A DNA stretch of 64,000 nt from Cellulosimicrobium terreum (GTDB taxonomy: Bacteria; Actinomycetota; Actinomycetes; Actinomycetales; Cellulomonadaceae), in the NCBI GenBank assembly GCA_014803435.1, contig JACYFD010000003.1:248001-312000 (forward strand), written 5' to 3'. Below are positions 19,722 to 28,755 of this stretch, one piece after another. The notes beneath the pieces were generated by a model. The model saw only the letters and a list, made by a program, of their open reading frames with translations, was not told the origin of the DNA and ran no database searches. Each line of letters begins with the position of its first letter. Positions within the stretch are counted from its first letter, which is position 1. The translations under genes were made by a program, and so were the position numbers.

Positions 19722-21140
19722 ATGACACGGACATCCGGAGACCCGAGCTCCCTGCCCCCGAGCTTCACCCCGCAGGGTGGCAGGTCGCCGCGCCCGTCGT
19801 CGGTCGACGACGCGATCTCGGTGGGCAACAGCGGGCGGCGGGCTGCCCCGCGCGCACCCTCGGCTCCAGAGCCTGCTGCTCGCCCCGAGCCCCGCATCCG
19901 GCGCCAGTCGTCGCGCGAGATCCCCGTGACTCCACCGCGCAAGGGGACCCCGCCGGCCGCACCGCCCGCGCGCGCCACGCGGATCGCCCCGCAGCGCACG
20001 CCCGACGCCGCCGCGCACCCCCCGTCGATCGCACCCGCGGGCCGGGGTGCGGGCGCCGGCGACGTCCGCTCCGTCCGCGTCTCCTCCGCGCCCCGCACGT
20101 CCGCACCGGCGCCGCGTCCTGCGGGTGGTGGCGGCGGTGGCACACGGCCTCCGCGCGGGAGTGCACCCACCCGCCCCGCAGGCCGCGGCGAGTTCCGGGT
20201 CCGCAAGCGCCGCGTCGCCGGTCTCGTGGCCTGTGTCGTGCTCGTCGGGCTCCTCGCGTGGCCCGTCGGCCTGCTCATCTGGGCGAACGGGAAGATCCAG
20301 CACGTGGACGCGCTCTCGGGCGCCTCCGGCACGCCCGGCAACACGTACCTGCTCGCGGGGTCCGACCAGCGCGGCGAGGGCGGGATCGACGACGGCACCA
20401 CCGGTGCGCGCGCCGACACGATCATGCTCCTGCACGCGCCGTCGAGCGGGCCCGTCGCCCTCATCAGCCTGCCGCGCGACACGTACGCCGAGATCCCCGG
20501 CCAGGGCGCGAACAAGCTCAACGCCGCATACTCCTTCGGGGGACCCGCGCTGCTCGTGCAGACGGTCGAGGAGCTCAGCGGCCTGACCGTCGACCACTAC
20601 GTCGAGGTCGGGTTCGGGGGCGTCGAGGACGTGGTCGACGCCGTCGGTGGCGTCGAGCTGTGCCTCGACTACGACGTCGACGACCCGAAGAGCGAGCTCG
20701 TCTGGAAGGCCGGCTGCCACACCGCAGACGGCAAGACCGCGCTCGCGTTCTCGCGCATGCGCTACTCGGACCCGAAGGGCGACATCGGCCGAGCCGAGCG
20801 TCAGCGCCAGGTCATCGGCGCGATCAGCTCCACCGCCGCGACCCCGAGCCTCGCGCTCAAGCCCGGCGAGCAGGTCGCACTGCTCGACGCCGGGCTCGGT
20901 GCCCTGACCGTCGACGACCGTACGGGCATCATCGACCTCGGCAAGCTGGGGCTCGCGTTCCGGGCGGCCAACGGCCCCGACGGCGTCACCGGCACGCCGC
21001 CCATCTCGAACCCTGACTACCGTCCCGGTGGCGTGGGGTCGACCGTGCAGCTGGACCCGGACGCGGCTCCCCAGTTCTGGACCGACCTGCGCGAGGGGAA
21101 CCTCGAGCCCGGTCAGGTCGGCGGGCTGCCCGGGTCGTAG
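19722..21140 (+). CDS. LytR-CpsA-Psr (LCP) family wall polymer ligase with long disordered N-terminus
   Basis: A 472-residue LCP protein. Residues 1-150 are Pro/Ala/Arg-rich and probably disordered in the cytoplasm, then a transmembrane segment (about 163-186). The catalytic domain shows NTYLLAGSDQRGEGG, ARADTIMLLHAP, LPRDTYAEIPG, ANKLNAAYSFGG and LAFSRMRYSDPKGDIGRAERQRQVI, keeping the conserved Arg and Asp residues. With the LCP gene 9 bp upstream it forms a two-gene unit; two paralogues may serve different polymers or share one. The long N-terminal arm is unusual in length and could be a docking or phosphorylation region, which is inference. Confidence 0.92.
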   Translation: MTRTSGDPSSLPPSFTPQGGRSPRPSSVDDAISVGNSGRRAAPRAPSAPEPAARPEPRIRRQSSREIPVTPPRKGTPPAAPPARATRIAPQRTPDAAAHPPSIAPAGRGAGAGDVRSVRVSSAPRTSAPAPRPAGGGGGGTRPPRGSAPTRPAGRGEFRVRKRRVAGLVACVVLVGLLAWPVGLLIWANGKIQHVDALSGASGTPGNTYLLAGSDQRGEGGIDDGTTGARADTIMLLHAPSSGPVALISLPRDTYAEIPGQGANKLNAAYSFGGPALLVQTVEELSGLTVDHYVEVGFGGVEDVVDAVGGVELCLDYDVDDPKSELVWKAGCHTADGKTALAFSRMRYSDPKGDIGRAERQRQVIGAISSTAATPSLALKPGEQVALLDAGLGALTVDDRTGIIDLGKLGLAFRAANGPDGVTGTPPISNPDYRPGGVGSTVQLDPDAAPQFWTDLREGNLEPGQVGGLPGS

Positions 21141-21166
21141 GCGCACCCGCGCACCCCGAGCGCCGG

Positions 21167-21706
21167 TCAGGCGCCGAAGCCGGTCCGCTGCGTCCCGGCG
21201 CGCGACGCCCGCAGCCGGGCGCCCTTGGCGCGCGCCTGGTCGCCCAGGTCCTGCTGGAAGGCGGCCATCGCCTCGCGCAGGCGTGCCGCCTCGCCGTCGG
21301 TGCCCGCCGCGAGGATGCGCGCGGCGAGCAGACCGGCGTTGCGCGCCCCGCCCACCGACACGGTCGCGACGGGCACACCCGCGGGCATCTGCACGATGGA
21401 CAGGAGCGAGTCCATCCCGTCGAGGTACGCGAGCGGGACCGGCACGCCGATCACCGGCAGCGGCGTCACGGACGCGAGCATGCCCGGCAGGTGGGCCGCG
21501 CCGCCGGCACCCGCGACGATCACGCGCAGACCGCGCTCCGCGGCGGTCCGGCCGTAGTCGATCATCTCGACGGGCATGCGGTGCGCGGACACGACGTCCA
21601 CCTCGACGGGCACGTCGAACTCCGCGAGCGCGTCGGCTGCGGCCTGCATGACGGGCCAGTCGGAGTCCGACCCCATGACGATGCCGACGATCGGGTTCTC
21701 GCTCAT
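21167..21706 (-). CDS. purE: N5-carboxyaminoimidazole ribonucleotide mutase
   Basis: Class I PurE, moving the carboxyl group of N5-CAIR to give CAIR in purine synthesis. The 179-residue protein has GSDSDWPVM at the N-terminus, VVSAHRMP with the catalytic His, [14 protein letters not shown] and GVPV, all diagnostic. Its ATG overlaps the purK stop by four bases, so the two enzymes of this bacterial carboxylation route are made together. The C-terminal extension after residue 160 is basic and variable. It converges with the second LCP gene across a 26-bp gap that shows only a weak GC-rich inverted repeat. Confidence 0.96.
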   Translation of the reverse strand: MSENPIVGIVMGSDSDWPVMQAAADALAEFDVPVEVDVVSAHRMPVEMIDYGRTAAERGLRVIVAGAGGAAHLPGMLASVTPLPVIGVPVPLAYLDGMDSLLSIVQMPAGVPVATVSVGGARNAGLLAARILAAGTDGEAARLREAMAAFQQDLGDQARAKGARLRASRAGTQRTGFGA

Positions 21707-22938
21707 GGTCGCTCCTCGTTCGGGTCGGTCGCAGGACCCTCGCCCCGCAGGATCGCAGCCGCGGCGGCGGCCCGACGGCGGACCTCGGGCAGGTCGTCGC
21801 CGCTGACGTTCACGTGGCCGAGCTTGCGGCCCGGGCGCACGCCCTTGCCGTACAGGTCGACCTTCGCGTCGGGGAACGCGCCGAGCACGGCGGGCAGCGC
21901 GTCGGTGAGCTCGGGCAGCGTCGAGCCGAGCACGTTCGCCATGACGGTCCAGCGCGCGGTGGGGGCGGTGTCGCCGAGCGGAAGGTCGAGCACGGCGCGC
22001 AGGTGCTGCTCGAACTGGCTGGTGACCGCGCCGTCGATCGTCCAGTGGCCGGAGTTGTGGGGGCGCATCGCGAGCTCGTTGACGTAGACGTGCGTGCCGG
22101 CGTCCCCACCGGCCTCCACCTCGAACATCTCCACCGCGAGGACGCCCGTGACACCGAGACCCTCGGCGATCCGGACCGCCACGTCGCGGGCACGCTCGGC
22201 GTCCGTGTCAGACAGCCCCGGGGCCGGCGCGATCACCTCCGCGCAGACGCCGTCGCGCTGGATCGACTCGACCACGGGCCAGGTGCGCACCTCGCCCCGA
22301 CCGTCCGGACCGCCCGACGGGCGGCGCGCGACGAGCACCGCGAGCTCGCGCGTGAACGGCACCTTCTCCTCGACGAGGAGCGCGGGACCGCCGTCGGCCG
22401 CCGCATCGATCCACTCGGCGACCTGCTCGGGCGCGCGCACGACGCGCACGCCCTTGCCGTCGTACCCGCCGCGCGACGTCTTGACCACGGCCTCGCCACC
22501 TACCTCGGCGAGGAAGTCGGCGAGGGCCGCACGGGCGGCGTCGGACTCGGTGGGCAGCGCGGCCCAGCGGGGGCACGGGGCCCCGAGCGCGGTGAGCCGG
22601 CGGCGCATGACGATCTTGTCCTGCGCGTGCACGAGCGCGTCCGGACCCGGACGCACGGGCGTGCCGTGCTCGAGCAGGTCGGTGAGCAGCGCGTTCGGCA
22701 CGTGCTCGTGCTCGAAGGTCAGCACCGCGGCGCGTTCGCCGTCGGGCGGCGCGATGAGCGACCTGATCGCGGCCTCGTCCGACGCGACGCCCACGGGACT
22801 GTCCGCGACGACCTGCGCCGCGGAGGAGTCGGGCGCCTCCACGAGCACTCGTAGGTGCACGCCGAGCGCCCCTGCCGGGGGGGCCATCATCCGCGCGAGC
22901 TGTCCGCCGCCGACCACTGCGATCACAGGAGCTGCCAC
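21703..22938 (-). CDS. purK: N5-carboxyaminoimidazole ribonucleotide synthase
   Basis: ATP-grasp enzyme joining AIR, bicarbonate and ATP to N5-CAIR. The 411-residue protein begins [18 protein letters not shown], contains [40 protein letters not shown] with ATP-grasp metal ligands, and [16 protein letters not shown] with the substrate region typical of PurK. GTG at 22938 is the sensible start: the glycine-rich loop begins eight residues later, and TAGGGT (22947-22952) lies 8 nt upstream as a leaderless-type hexamer. It is the promoter-proximal gene of the purK-purE pair and diverges from the GtrA gene. Confidence 0.95.
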   Translation of the reverse strand: MAAPVIAVVGGGQLARMMAPPAGALGVHLRVLVEAPDSSAAQVVADSPVGVASDEAAIRSLIAPPDGERAAVLTFEHEHVPNALLTDLLEHGTPVRPGPDALVHAQDKIVMRRRLTALGAPCPRWAALPTESDAARAALADFLAEVGGEAVVKTSRGGYDGKGVRVVRAPEQVAEWIDAAADGGPALLVEEKVPFTRELAVLVARRPSGGPDGRGEVRTWPVVESIQRDGVCAEVIAPAPGLSDTDAERARDVAVRIAEGLGVTGVLAVEMFEVEAGGDAGTHVYVNELAMRPHNSGHWTIDGAVTSQFEQHLRAVLDLPLGDTAPTARWTVMANVLGSTLPELTDALPAVLGAFPDAKVDLYGKGVRPGRKLGHVNVSGDDLPEVRRRAAAAAAILRGEGPATDPNEERP

Positions 22939-23055
22939 GTGCACCCACCCTAGTGCCTCCCCGCCGGCTGCTCGTTCCTCCCGCCCACCCACCTCGTCCT
23001 CGTGCCGGGGAGGGCTCCCCCGCTTCCGCCCCGGTACGGCGGGTAGCCTCGGGGG

Positions 23056-23556
23056 GTGACGAGCGACCTGGGACGGCGGACTCCCGACTCCGCCGCGCCC
23101 GCGGCGACCGGCGCGCCGAGCCGCGGGGTGCGGCTGGCCGCACGCGTGCGCGAGCTCGCGAAGTTCGGTTCCGTCGGCGCGGTGGCCTACGTGGTGGACC
23201 TCGGGCTCTTCAACCTCCTCAGCTTCGGTCCCGGCGAGGTGCTGGGTCACAAGCCGCTCACCGCGAAGATCGTGTCCGTGACCGTCGCCACCCTCGTGGC
23301 GTGGCTGGGCAACCGCTACTGGACCTTCGCCGACCGCCGCAGCCCGTCGCGCGGGCGCGAGCTCGCGGCGTTCGTCGTCGTGAACCTGGGCGGCATGCTC
23401 ATCGCCGTCGGCTGCCTCGCGATCTCCACCTACGTGCTCGGGCTGACGTCGCCGCTCGCGAAGAACGTGTCGGCCAACGTCGTCGGGCTCGTGCTCGGCA
23501 CGGTGTTCCGGTACGTCGCGTACCGCGGCTTCGTGTTCCGCGGGCCGCGCAGCTGA
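23056..23556 (+). CDS. GtrA family membrane protein
   Basis: A 166-residue integral membrane protein with four predicted spans after a 30-residue polar N-terminus. VRELAKFGSVGAVAYVVDLG opens the GtrA domain, and WLGNRYWTF and YRGFVFRG are its conserved aromatic-Arg motifs. GtrA proteins are thought to help flip or present polyprenyl-linked sugars for glycosylation of surface polymers. The gene lies next to purK, the same neighbour as, from memory, Rv3277 in M. tuberculosis. GTG at 23056 is 6 nt after TAGCCT (23044-23049), the leaderless spacing. Confidence 0.9.
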   Translation: MTSDLGRRTPDSAAPAATGAPSRGVRLAARVRELAKFGSVGAVAYVVDLGLFNLLSFGPGEVLGHKPLTAKIVSVTVATLVAWLGNRYWTFADRRSPSRGRELAAFVVVNLGGMLIAVGCLAISTYVLGLTSPLAKNVSANVVGLVLGTVFRYVAYRGFVFRGPRS

Positions 23557-23577
23557 CGACTCGTGCCGGACGGCTCG

Positions 23578-24906
23578 TCAGCCCCGGCGCCGGCGCCGTC
23601 GGCGCGAGGGCACCGGCTGACCGGTCGGCAGCACGACCCTCGGGTCCAGCCGGCGCGGGACGCCCGCGAGGAACAGCGCGAAGACCGGGGGTCGGCGCTG
23701 CGCGAGCTCCAGGCGTCCGCCGTCGGCGGCCGCCAGGTCCCGTGCGAGCGCGAGACCGAGGCCGGTGCCGGCGCCCGACGTGACCTCGCGCTCGAAGATC
23801 CGCGGTGCGAGGTCGTCCGGCACCCCCGGGCCCTCGTCCGCCACCTCGACGACGACGGCGCCGCTCGTCCCGGACGAACGGGCCCGGACCGTCGTCGTGC
23901 CGCCACCGTGCTTGAGCGAGTTCTCGATGAGCGTCGCGAGGACCTGCGCGAGCGCGCCCGGGGTCGCCAGGACCTGGTGCTGCGGGGGGACGTCCACGAC
24001 GAGGGAGCGACCCGACTTGGCGAACGTCGGGACCCACTCCTCCTCCTGCTGGTGGACGACCTCGAGCAGGTTGACGGCTTCCGTCGTGCCACCGTGCGCA
24101 CGCCGCGAGGAGGCGAGCAGGTCGTCGACGACACCGACGAGGCGTTCGACCTGCTCGAGCGAGATCCGGGCCTCCTCCTGCACGGCAGGGTCGTCGGACG
24201 CCATCGAGATCTCCTCGAGACGCATGCTGAGCGCCGTCAGCGGGGTGCGCAGCTGGTGGGAGGCGTCCGCGGCGAACTGCCGCTCGGCCGCGAGGCGCCC
24301 CGCGAGGCGGTCGGAGCTGCGTGCGAGCTCTGCCGCGACGAGGTCGATCTCCTCGACGCCCGACGGCTCGATCCGGGGCCGCACCTGGCCCGAGCCCAGC
24401 TGCTCCGCCGACGCCGCGAGGTACACCAGCGGCGCCGAGAGCCGGTTGGCCTGCCAGACCGCCATGGCGATCCCCGCCGCGAACGCCACGATCGACGCCG
24501 CGACCACGAGCAGGACGACCTGCACCGCTCGCAGGTACGCGTCCCAGTAGGAGATCGAGAGCACGACGATGACGTCGGAGTCCGTGCGCAGGACCTGCTC
24601 GATGTCCTCGCCGGCGACGTCGTCGCCCGCGCGCAGCTGGGTCCCGTCCGGCAGCTGGACGAGCACCTGCGCGGGGATGGCGCCGCTCGACGGCTGGACG
24701 GCGTCCTCGATGAGGAAGTCCGGGATCTCCTCACCCTGCTCGAGCCGGCGGTCGATGCTCGTCGCGAGGCGCTGGACGCGGCCGTCGAGCTCCTCCCGCT
24801 CACCGTCCAGGACGAACTGGGCGCCGAAGAACGCCAGGGGGAACCCGAGCAGGATGACGGCGACGGCGACTGCCGCCACCGTCGCCTGCAGCACCCGACG
24901 CCGCAC
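23578..24906 (-). CDS. HAMP-containing sensor histidine kinase (OmpR-system type)
   Basis: A 442-residue membrane kinase. Two transmembrane segments (about 8-30 and 127-150) flank an extracellular domain of about 95 residues; a HAMP-like linker follows, then the phosphoacceptor in ADASHQLRTPLTAL, the N box TLIENSLKHGG, and the ATP lid DEGPGVPD and GTGLGLALARDLA. It pairs with the response regulator 38 bp upstream on the same strand. The protein ends in a run of eight arginines before a final Gly, which is odd and may only reflect GC-driven drift. The signal sensed is not evident from sequence. Confidence 0.92.
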   Translation of the reverse strand: MRRRVLQATVAAVAVAVILLGFPLAFFGAQFVLDGEREELDGRVQRLATSIDRRLEQGEEIPDFLIEDAVQPSSGAIPAQVLVQLPDGTQLRAGDDVAGEDIEQVLRTDSDVIVVLSISYWDAYLRAVQVVLLVVAASIVAFAAGIAMAVWQANRLSAPLVYLAASAEQLGSGQVRPRIEPSGVEEIDLVAAELARSSDRLAGRLAAERQFAADASHQLRTPLTALSMRLEEISMASDDPAVQEEARISLEQVERLVGVVDDLLASSRRAHGGTTEAVNLLEVVHQQEEEWVPTFAKSGRSLVVDVPPQHQVLATPGALAQVLATLIENSLKHGGGTTTVRARSSGTSGAVVVEVADEGPGVPDDLAPRIFEREVTSGAGTGLGLALARDLAAADGGRLELAQRRPPVFALFLAGVPRRLDPRVVLPTGQPVPSRRRRRRRG

Positions 24907-24944
24907 GCTGCTCCTCGCGCTCTGCCTGCTCGCCGACGGACCGA

Positions 24945-25628
24945 TCAGCTCTCGCCGGTCTCGAACCGGAAGCCGAGACCGCGGACCGTCGAGATGTACC
25001 GGGGAGCGTTCGCGTCGTCACCGAGCTTGCGACGCAGCCACGAGACGTGCATGTCCAGGGTCTTGGTCGACCCGACGGGCTCCGACCCCCAGACGTCGCG
25101 CATCAGGGTGTCCCGCACGACGACCGACCCCGCGCTCGCGACCAGCACGCGCAGGAGCTCGAACTCCTTGGTCGTCAGGTGCAGCTCGCGCTCGCCCTGG
25201 AAGGCGCGGTGCGCGGAGACGTCCACGCGCACGTCCTGCGCCGCCAGCTCCTCCTCGTCACCGGGCTCCCCGTGGCTGCGGCGCAGCAGCGCCCGGACCC
25301 GGGCGAGCAGCTCGGCGAGCCGGAACGGCTTCGTCACGTAGTCGTCCGCGCCGGCGTCCAGGCCGACGACGAGGTCGACCTCGTCCGCCCGCGCGGTGAG
25401 CACGAGCACCGGCGTGGTGAGACCCTTGTGGCGGATCTCGCGTGCCACGTCGAGCCCGTCCATGTCCGGCAGGCCGAGGTCGAGGACCACGATGTCCGCG
25501 CCGGCTGCCGAGTCGATCGCCCCTTGACCAGTTCCTTGGACGACGACGTTGTAACCCTCACGTGTGAGCGCACGGGCCAAAGGTTCGGCAATAGCCGGGT
25601 CGTCCTCAGCTAGCAGTACGTGGGTCAT
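24945..25628 (-). CDS. OmpR/PhoB-family response regulator
   Basis: A 227-residue regulator. The receiver domain has AEDDPAI, the phosphoacceptor in DIVVLDLGLPDMDG, and the conserved Lys in DYVTKPF. The C-terminal winged helix (about 130-225) carries LTTKEFELLRVLV, RDTLMRDVWG, and the recognition region DMHVSWLRRKLGDD, ending with STVRGLGFRFE. It is cotranscribed with the sensor kinase that follows it. ATG at 25628 lies 6 nt after a TAGCAT hexamer read on the minus strand (25635-25640), so the operon mRNA is probably leaderless. The target genes are unknown. Confidence 0.94.
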   Translation of the reverse strand: MTHVLLAEDDPAIAEPLARALTREGYNVVVQGTGQGAIDSAAGADIVVLDLGLPDMDGLDVAREIRHKGLTTPVLVLTARADEVDLVVGLDAGADDYVTKPFRLAELLARVRALLRRSHGEPGDEEELAAQDVRVDVSAHRAFQGERELHLTTKEFELLRVLVASAGSVVVRDTLMRDVWGSEPVGSTKTLDMHVSWLRRKLGDDANAPRYISTVRGLGFRFETGES

Positions 25629-25733
25629 TCGCTCATGCTAGGGCATCTGTACGACTTCGGTCCTATCGTATGGGTCACCATCTGCGACCACGGTGGGACG
25701 CCCGTGGAGCGGGCTCTGCCTAGGCTGGATCGC

Positions 25734-27092
25734 ATGGGTTGGTTCGAACGTCTCGGGCAGTGGTCCGACGAGCACCGCTTCGGGGTGGACCTCACCGCGA
25801 CGCTCGTCCTCGCGACCGTGTTCGTGCCCGCGTCGGCCGCATTCTCCTCGGCCGGAGCAGGTGGTCCTGGCGTGAGCACCGGCTGGTCCGCGCTCTGGGC
25901 GGCGCTCCTCCTCGCGCCGCTGCCGTGGCGGCGCGCACGACCCGTCGCATCGGCGATCGCGGTCTACGCGGTCGCGCTCCTGCACCTCCTTGCCGGGTAC
26001 CTCGTCATCTTCCCGGCCGACTTCGCGGTGCTCGCAGCGCTCTACTCGGTGACCGTCTACGGCCCTCGCTGGGCGCACAGAACGGCGATCACCTCCTCGC
26101 TCGTCGGCGCCCTCGCGCTCGGGGTCGCGCTCGGCAGGGGCGCCGGCGGATTGTCCGACGCCGCGCTCATGGTGTTCTTCACGTCCGTGTTCGGCGGCAC
26201 GACGTTCCTCGCGGTGTGGGCCTTCGGCCTCGTCCGCCGGTCGCGCCGCGAGACGATCGCCGCGCTCGTCGACCGTGCCGACCGGCTCGAGCTCGAACGG
26301 GACCAGCAGGCGCAGATCGCCACCGCCGCCGAGCGGGCGCGCATCGCCCGAGAGATGCACGACATCGTCGCGCACTCGCTGTCGGTCATCATCGCGCAGG
26401 CCGACGGCGGGCGGTACGCCGCCGCGGCGGACCCCGCCGCGGCCGAGCGGTCGCTGACCACCGTCGCCGAGACCGGCCGCGCCGCGCTCGCCGACATGCG
26501 TCGCCTCCTCGGGGTCCTGCGGACCGACCCGCGGACCGGCCCCCGGACCGAGCCCACCAGCGGTGGCGGGCCCGGCGCACCGGCGTCGGGCGCTCCCACG
26601 GCACCTGGCCCCGCCGTGCTCGAGCGCACGCCGCAGCCCGACAGCGCCGACGTCGACACGCTCGTCGCGCAGGTCCGCGAGAGCGGGCTGCGGGTCTCGC
26701 TCGTGCGCGTCGGCACGCCGCGCACCCTCCCGCCCGGCGCCGGGCTCACCGTGTACCGCGTGTGCCAGGAGGCCCTGACGAACGTCCTCAAGCACGCCGG
26801 ACCCGACCCGTCCGTCACCGTGGTGCTGCGCTGGGGTGCGGCCGGGCTGGACCTGCAGGTCGACGACGACGGTCGCGGTGCGGCCGCGACCCGCGAGCGC
26901 ACCGGCGAGCCCGGCGGCTACGGCCTGCTCGGGATGCGGGAGCGGGCGGCGCTGTTCGGCGGCACCGTGTCCGTCGGCCCACGGCCCGGCGGCGGCTTCC
27001 GGGTCCATCTGACCCTCCCCGTGCCGGCGGCGACCGCCGCGACCGGACCACCCGCGGCACCACCCACCGCCCCGACGGACAGGACACCATGA
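25734..27092 (+). CDS. NarL-type sensor histidine kinase
   Basis: A 452-residue kinase with about five to six N-terminal membrane spans (roughly 20-165) and no obvious extracellular domain, then a coiled segment, the HisKA_3 phosphoacceptor in ERARIAREMHDIVAHSLSV, a Pro/Gly/Thr-rich linker near 265-300, and an ATPase domain with YRVCQEALTNVLKHAG, DDDGRG and GYGLLGMRERAALFGG. ATG at 25734 stands 7 nt after TAGGCT (25721-25726). Its stop overlaps the start of the LuxR-type regulator by four bases. Such HK/RR pairs with a multi-span sensor often control nearby ABC exporters; one starts 1.3 kb downstream. Confidence 0.92.
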   Translation: MGWFERLGQWSDEHRFGVDLTATLVLATVFVPASAAFSSAGAGGPGVSTGWSALWAALLLAPLPWRRARPVASAIAVYAVALLHLLAGYLVIFPADFAVLAALYSVTVYGPRWAHRTAITSSLVGALALGVALGRGAGGLSDAALMVFFTSVFGGTTFLAVWAFGLVRRSRRETIAALVDRADRLELERDQQAQIATAAERARIAREMHDIVAHSLSVIIAQADGGRYAAAADPAAAERSLTTVAETGRAALADMRRLLGVLRTDPRTGPRTEPTSGGGPGAPASGAPTAPGPAVLERTPQPDSADVDTLVAQVRESGLRVSLVRVGTPRTLPPGAGLTVYRVCQEALTNVLKHAGPDPSVTVVLRWGAAGLDLQVDDDGRGAAATRERTGEPGGYGLLGMRERAALFGGTVSVGPRPGGGFRVHLTLPVPAATAATGPPAAPPTAPTDRTP

Positions 27093-27847
27093 CCGGACCA
27101 GCCCTCCCCCCCTCCAGCACCGCCCCGACGGGCACTGGTCCCGTGCGCGTCGCGCTCGTCGACGACCAGCAGCTCGTGCGCGCCGGGTTCCGCATGGTCA
27201 TCGACTCCCAGCCCGACCTCGAGGTCGTGGTCGAGGCCGGCGACGGGCTCCAGGCCCTGCGCCTGCTCGCGGACCACACCGCCGACATCGTGCTGATGGA
27301 CGTGCGCATGCCCAACCTCGACGGCCTGCAGGCGACCGCGCGGCTCACCGCGGCCGGCACGCCTGGCGCGCCCAGCGCTGACGGCACGCCCGGCGCACAC
27401 GTGCCGAAGGTGATCGTCCTGACCACGTTCGACCTCGACGAGTACGTTCTCGAGGCCATCCGGGCCGGCGCCAGCGGGTTTCTGCTCAAGGACGCGCCGC
27501 CCGAGGAGATGCTCGCCGCGATCCGCACGGTGCACCGAGGCGATGCGGTCATCGCGCCGTCGTCCACGCGACGCCTGCTCGAGCACCTCGTGACCGCGCT
27601 GCCCACGGAGTCCGCCGAGGACTCGCCCGCGCACGAGGCGGTCGCCGGGCTCACGGAGCGCGAGCGCGAGGTGCTCGTCCACATGGCGCGCGGACGGTCG
27701 AACACGGAGATCGCGAGCGACCTGTTCGTCGCCGAGGCCACGGTCAAGACCCACGTGGGCCGTATCCTCGCCAAGCTCGGCGCACGCGACCGGGTGCAGG
27801 CCGTCGTCACGGCGTACGAGGCGGGCCTGGTCCGCCCGGGCTCCTGA
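27089..27847 (+). CDS. LuxR/NarL-family response regulator
   Basis: A 252-residue regulator coupled to the preceding kinase. The receiver domain begins VRVALVDDQQLVRAGF, with the phosphoacceptor Asp in DIVLMDVRMPNLDG and Lys in GFLLKDAPPEEM. The C-terminal helix-turn-helix is LTEREREVLVHMARG through EIASDLFVAEATVKTHVGRI. A Gly/Ala/Pro-rich insertion in the receiver (around residue 90-105, between the beta-4 and preceding helix) lengthens it beyond the family norm and may alter dimerisation; this is inference. The gene ends at a strong palindrome (27867-27914). Confidence 0.94.
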   Translation: MTGPALPPSSTAPTGTGPVRVALVDDQQLVRAGFRMVIDSQPDLEVVVEAGDGLQALRLLADHTADIVLMDVRMPNLDGLQATARLTAAGTPGAPSADGTPGAHVPKVIVLTTFDLDEYVLEAIRAGASGFLLKDAPPEEMLAAIRTVHRGDAVIAPSSTRRLLEHLVTALPTESAEDSPAHEAVAGLTEREREVLVHMARGRSNTEIASDLFVAEATVKTHVGRILAKLGARDRVQAVVTAYEAGLVRPGS

Positions 27848-27866
27848 CGGCGCGCACCGCCCCGCA

Positions 27867-27914
27867 AGCTGTCAGCGGTCCACGTGGGCGGGGACCGGTG
27901 GACTGCTGACAGCT
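27867..27914. terminator. Hairpin terminator and copy of a dispersed palindrome (family 2)
   Basis: A 17-bp stem (27867-27883 with 27898-27914, one G-T pair) around a 14-nt loop, between the convergent stops of the LuxR regulator and the DUF559 gene. The core TGTCAGCGGTCCAC ... GTGGACTGCTGACA has the same geometry as the element at 51299-51339, so it is both a likely terminator and a member of a repeat family. Confidence 0.75.
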
Positions 27915-27918
27915 CGCG

Positions 27919-28755
27919 TCAGGCCGCGAGCGCGAGCTGCGTCAGGTGGCGACGGACGATCGCCAGCACGCGCGCCGGCTCGCAGCGCGTCGCCGTCGCG
28001 GGCAGCCGGATGCTCACGGTGCGGGTGTCGTTGCCGAGCTCGGCGTCGCGGAGCAGGTCGTCGTACCAGCGCGTGCTCTCCAGGTGCCCGATCCCGTCGA
28101 TCTCGACCACCAGCCGCCGCCCGCCGGGCAGCTGCCACTCGACGTCGAGGTGGCGCCAGCGCCCCCGTGCGTCCCGGCGGCGCACCTCGCGCTGCGGTTC
28201 CGGCAGCCCGCCGCTGCGGCACAGCCGGACGACGTCGATCTCCGCGAGCGAGTCAGCGCCGCCCGCGACGTCGGCGAGGACCAGTCGCAGCAGCCGCCGG
28301 TGCCGGACCGCGCCGACCGTGTCGAGCATGGCGTACAGCTCGTCCGGGGTCGCGATCCGCTGCTGCACGAGGGCGGCTACCAGCCCGGACGCGGTGCGAC
28401 GGTCGGGCTGCCAGGCAGCCGCGTCGACGGCAGCCCGCGCCGCGCGGTGCACGGGCAGGTCACGGGCGGTGGTGACGTCGTCGTAGGCGGGGCGACGCGA
28501 CTCGTGGACGACGAGCCAGGGATGCCTGTCGGCCCGTTCGCCGCGAGCGACCACGACGTGCAGAGGTTCGCGGTACCAGCTCTGCACGTCGTGGAGCTCG
28601 AGCGCCGTCCATGCACCGATCGCCGTGCGCGTCGGCCCGCCGGTCATGTCGACGAGGGTGCCGTGAGCGCGTGCGTGCCGTGGTCGCGGCGGCACCCGCT
28701 GTGGACACGGGCGCGGCAGGCAGTCCTGTGGGTAGCGCTCGAGGCGTGGCAGCAC
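27919..28755 (-). CDS. DUF559-type endonuclease-like protein
   Basis: A 278-residue protein. The C-terminal 110 residues have the DUF559/very-short-patch-repair-like fold signature: a Glu in LAEIDVVRLCR, then HLDVEWQLPGG and LVVEIDGIGHLE with Asp/Glu residues of a PD-(D/E)XK nuclease core. The middle region (VHESRRPAYDDVTTARDLPVHRAARAAVDAA) is shared by many actinobacterial proteins of this kind, which often carry an N-terminal AbiEi-like domain. The role is unknown. The start is uncertain: the first 35 residues are Pro/Arg-rich and lack the usual winged-helix start, so the N-terminus may be decayed or the true start downstream at the ATG near 28647. Confidence 0.72.
   Translation of the reverse strand: MLPRLERYPQDCLPRPCPQRVPPRPRHARAHGTLVDMTGGPTRTAIGAWTALELHDVQSWYREPLHVVVARGERADRHPWLVVHESRRPAYDDVTTARDLPVHRAARAAVDAAAWQPDRRTASGLVAALVQQRIATPDELYAMLDTVGAVRHRRLLRLVLADVAGGADSLAEIDVVRLCRSGGLPEPQREVRRRDARGRWRHLDVEWQLPGGRRLVVEIDGIGHLESTRWYDDLLRDAELGNDTRTVSIRLPATATRCEPARVLAIVRRHLTQLALAA

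Noticed and set aside
18393-21146. A 917-codon open frame antisense to both LCP genes
   Set aside because: It reads as Arg/Asp/Val/Gly-rich sequence with no domain and exactly shadows the LCP genes, whose motifs are certain. Long antisense frames are expected at this GC content.
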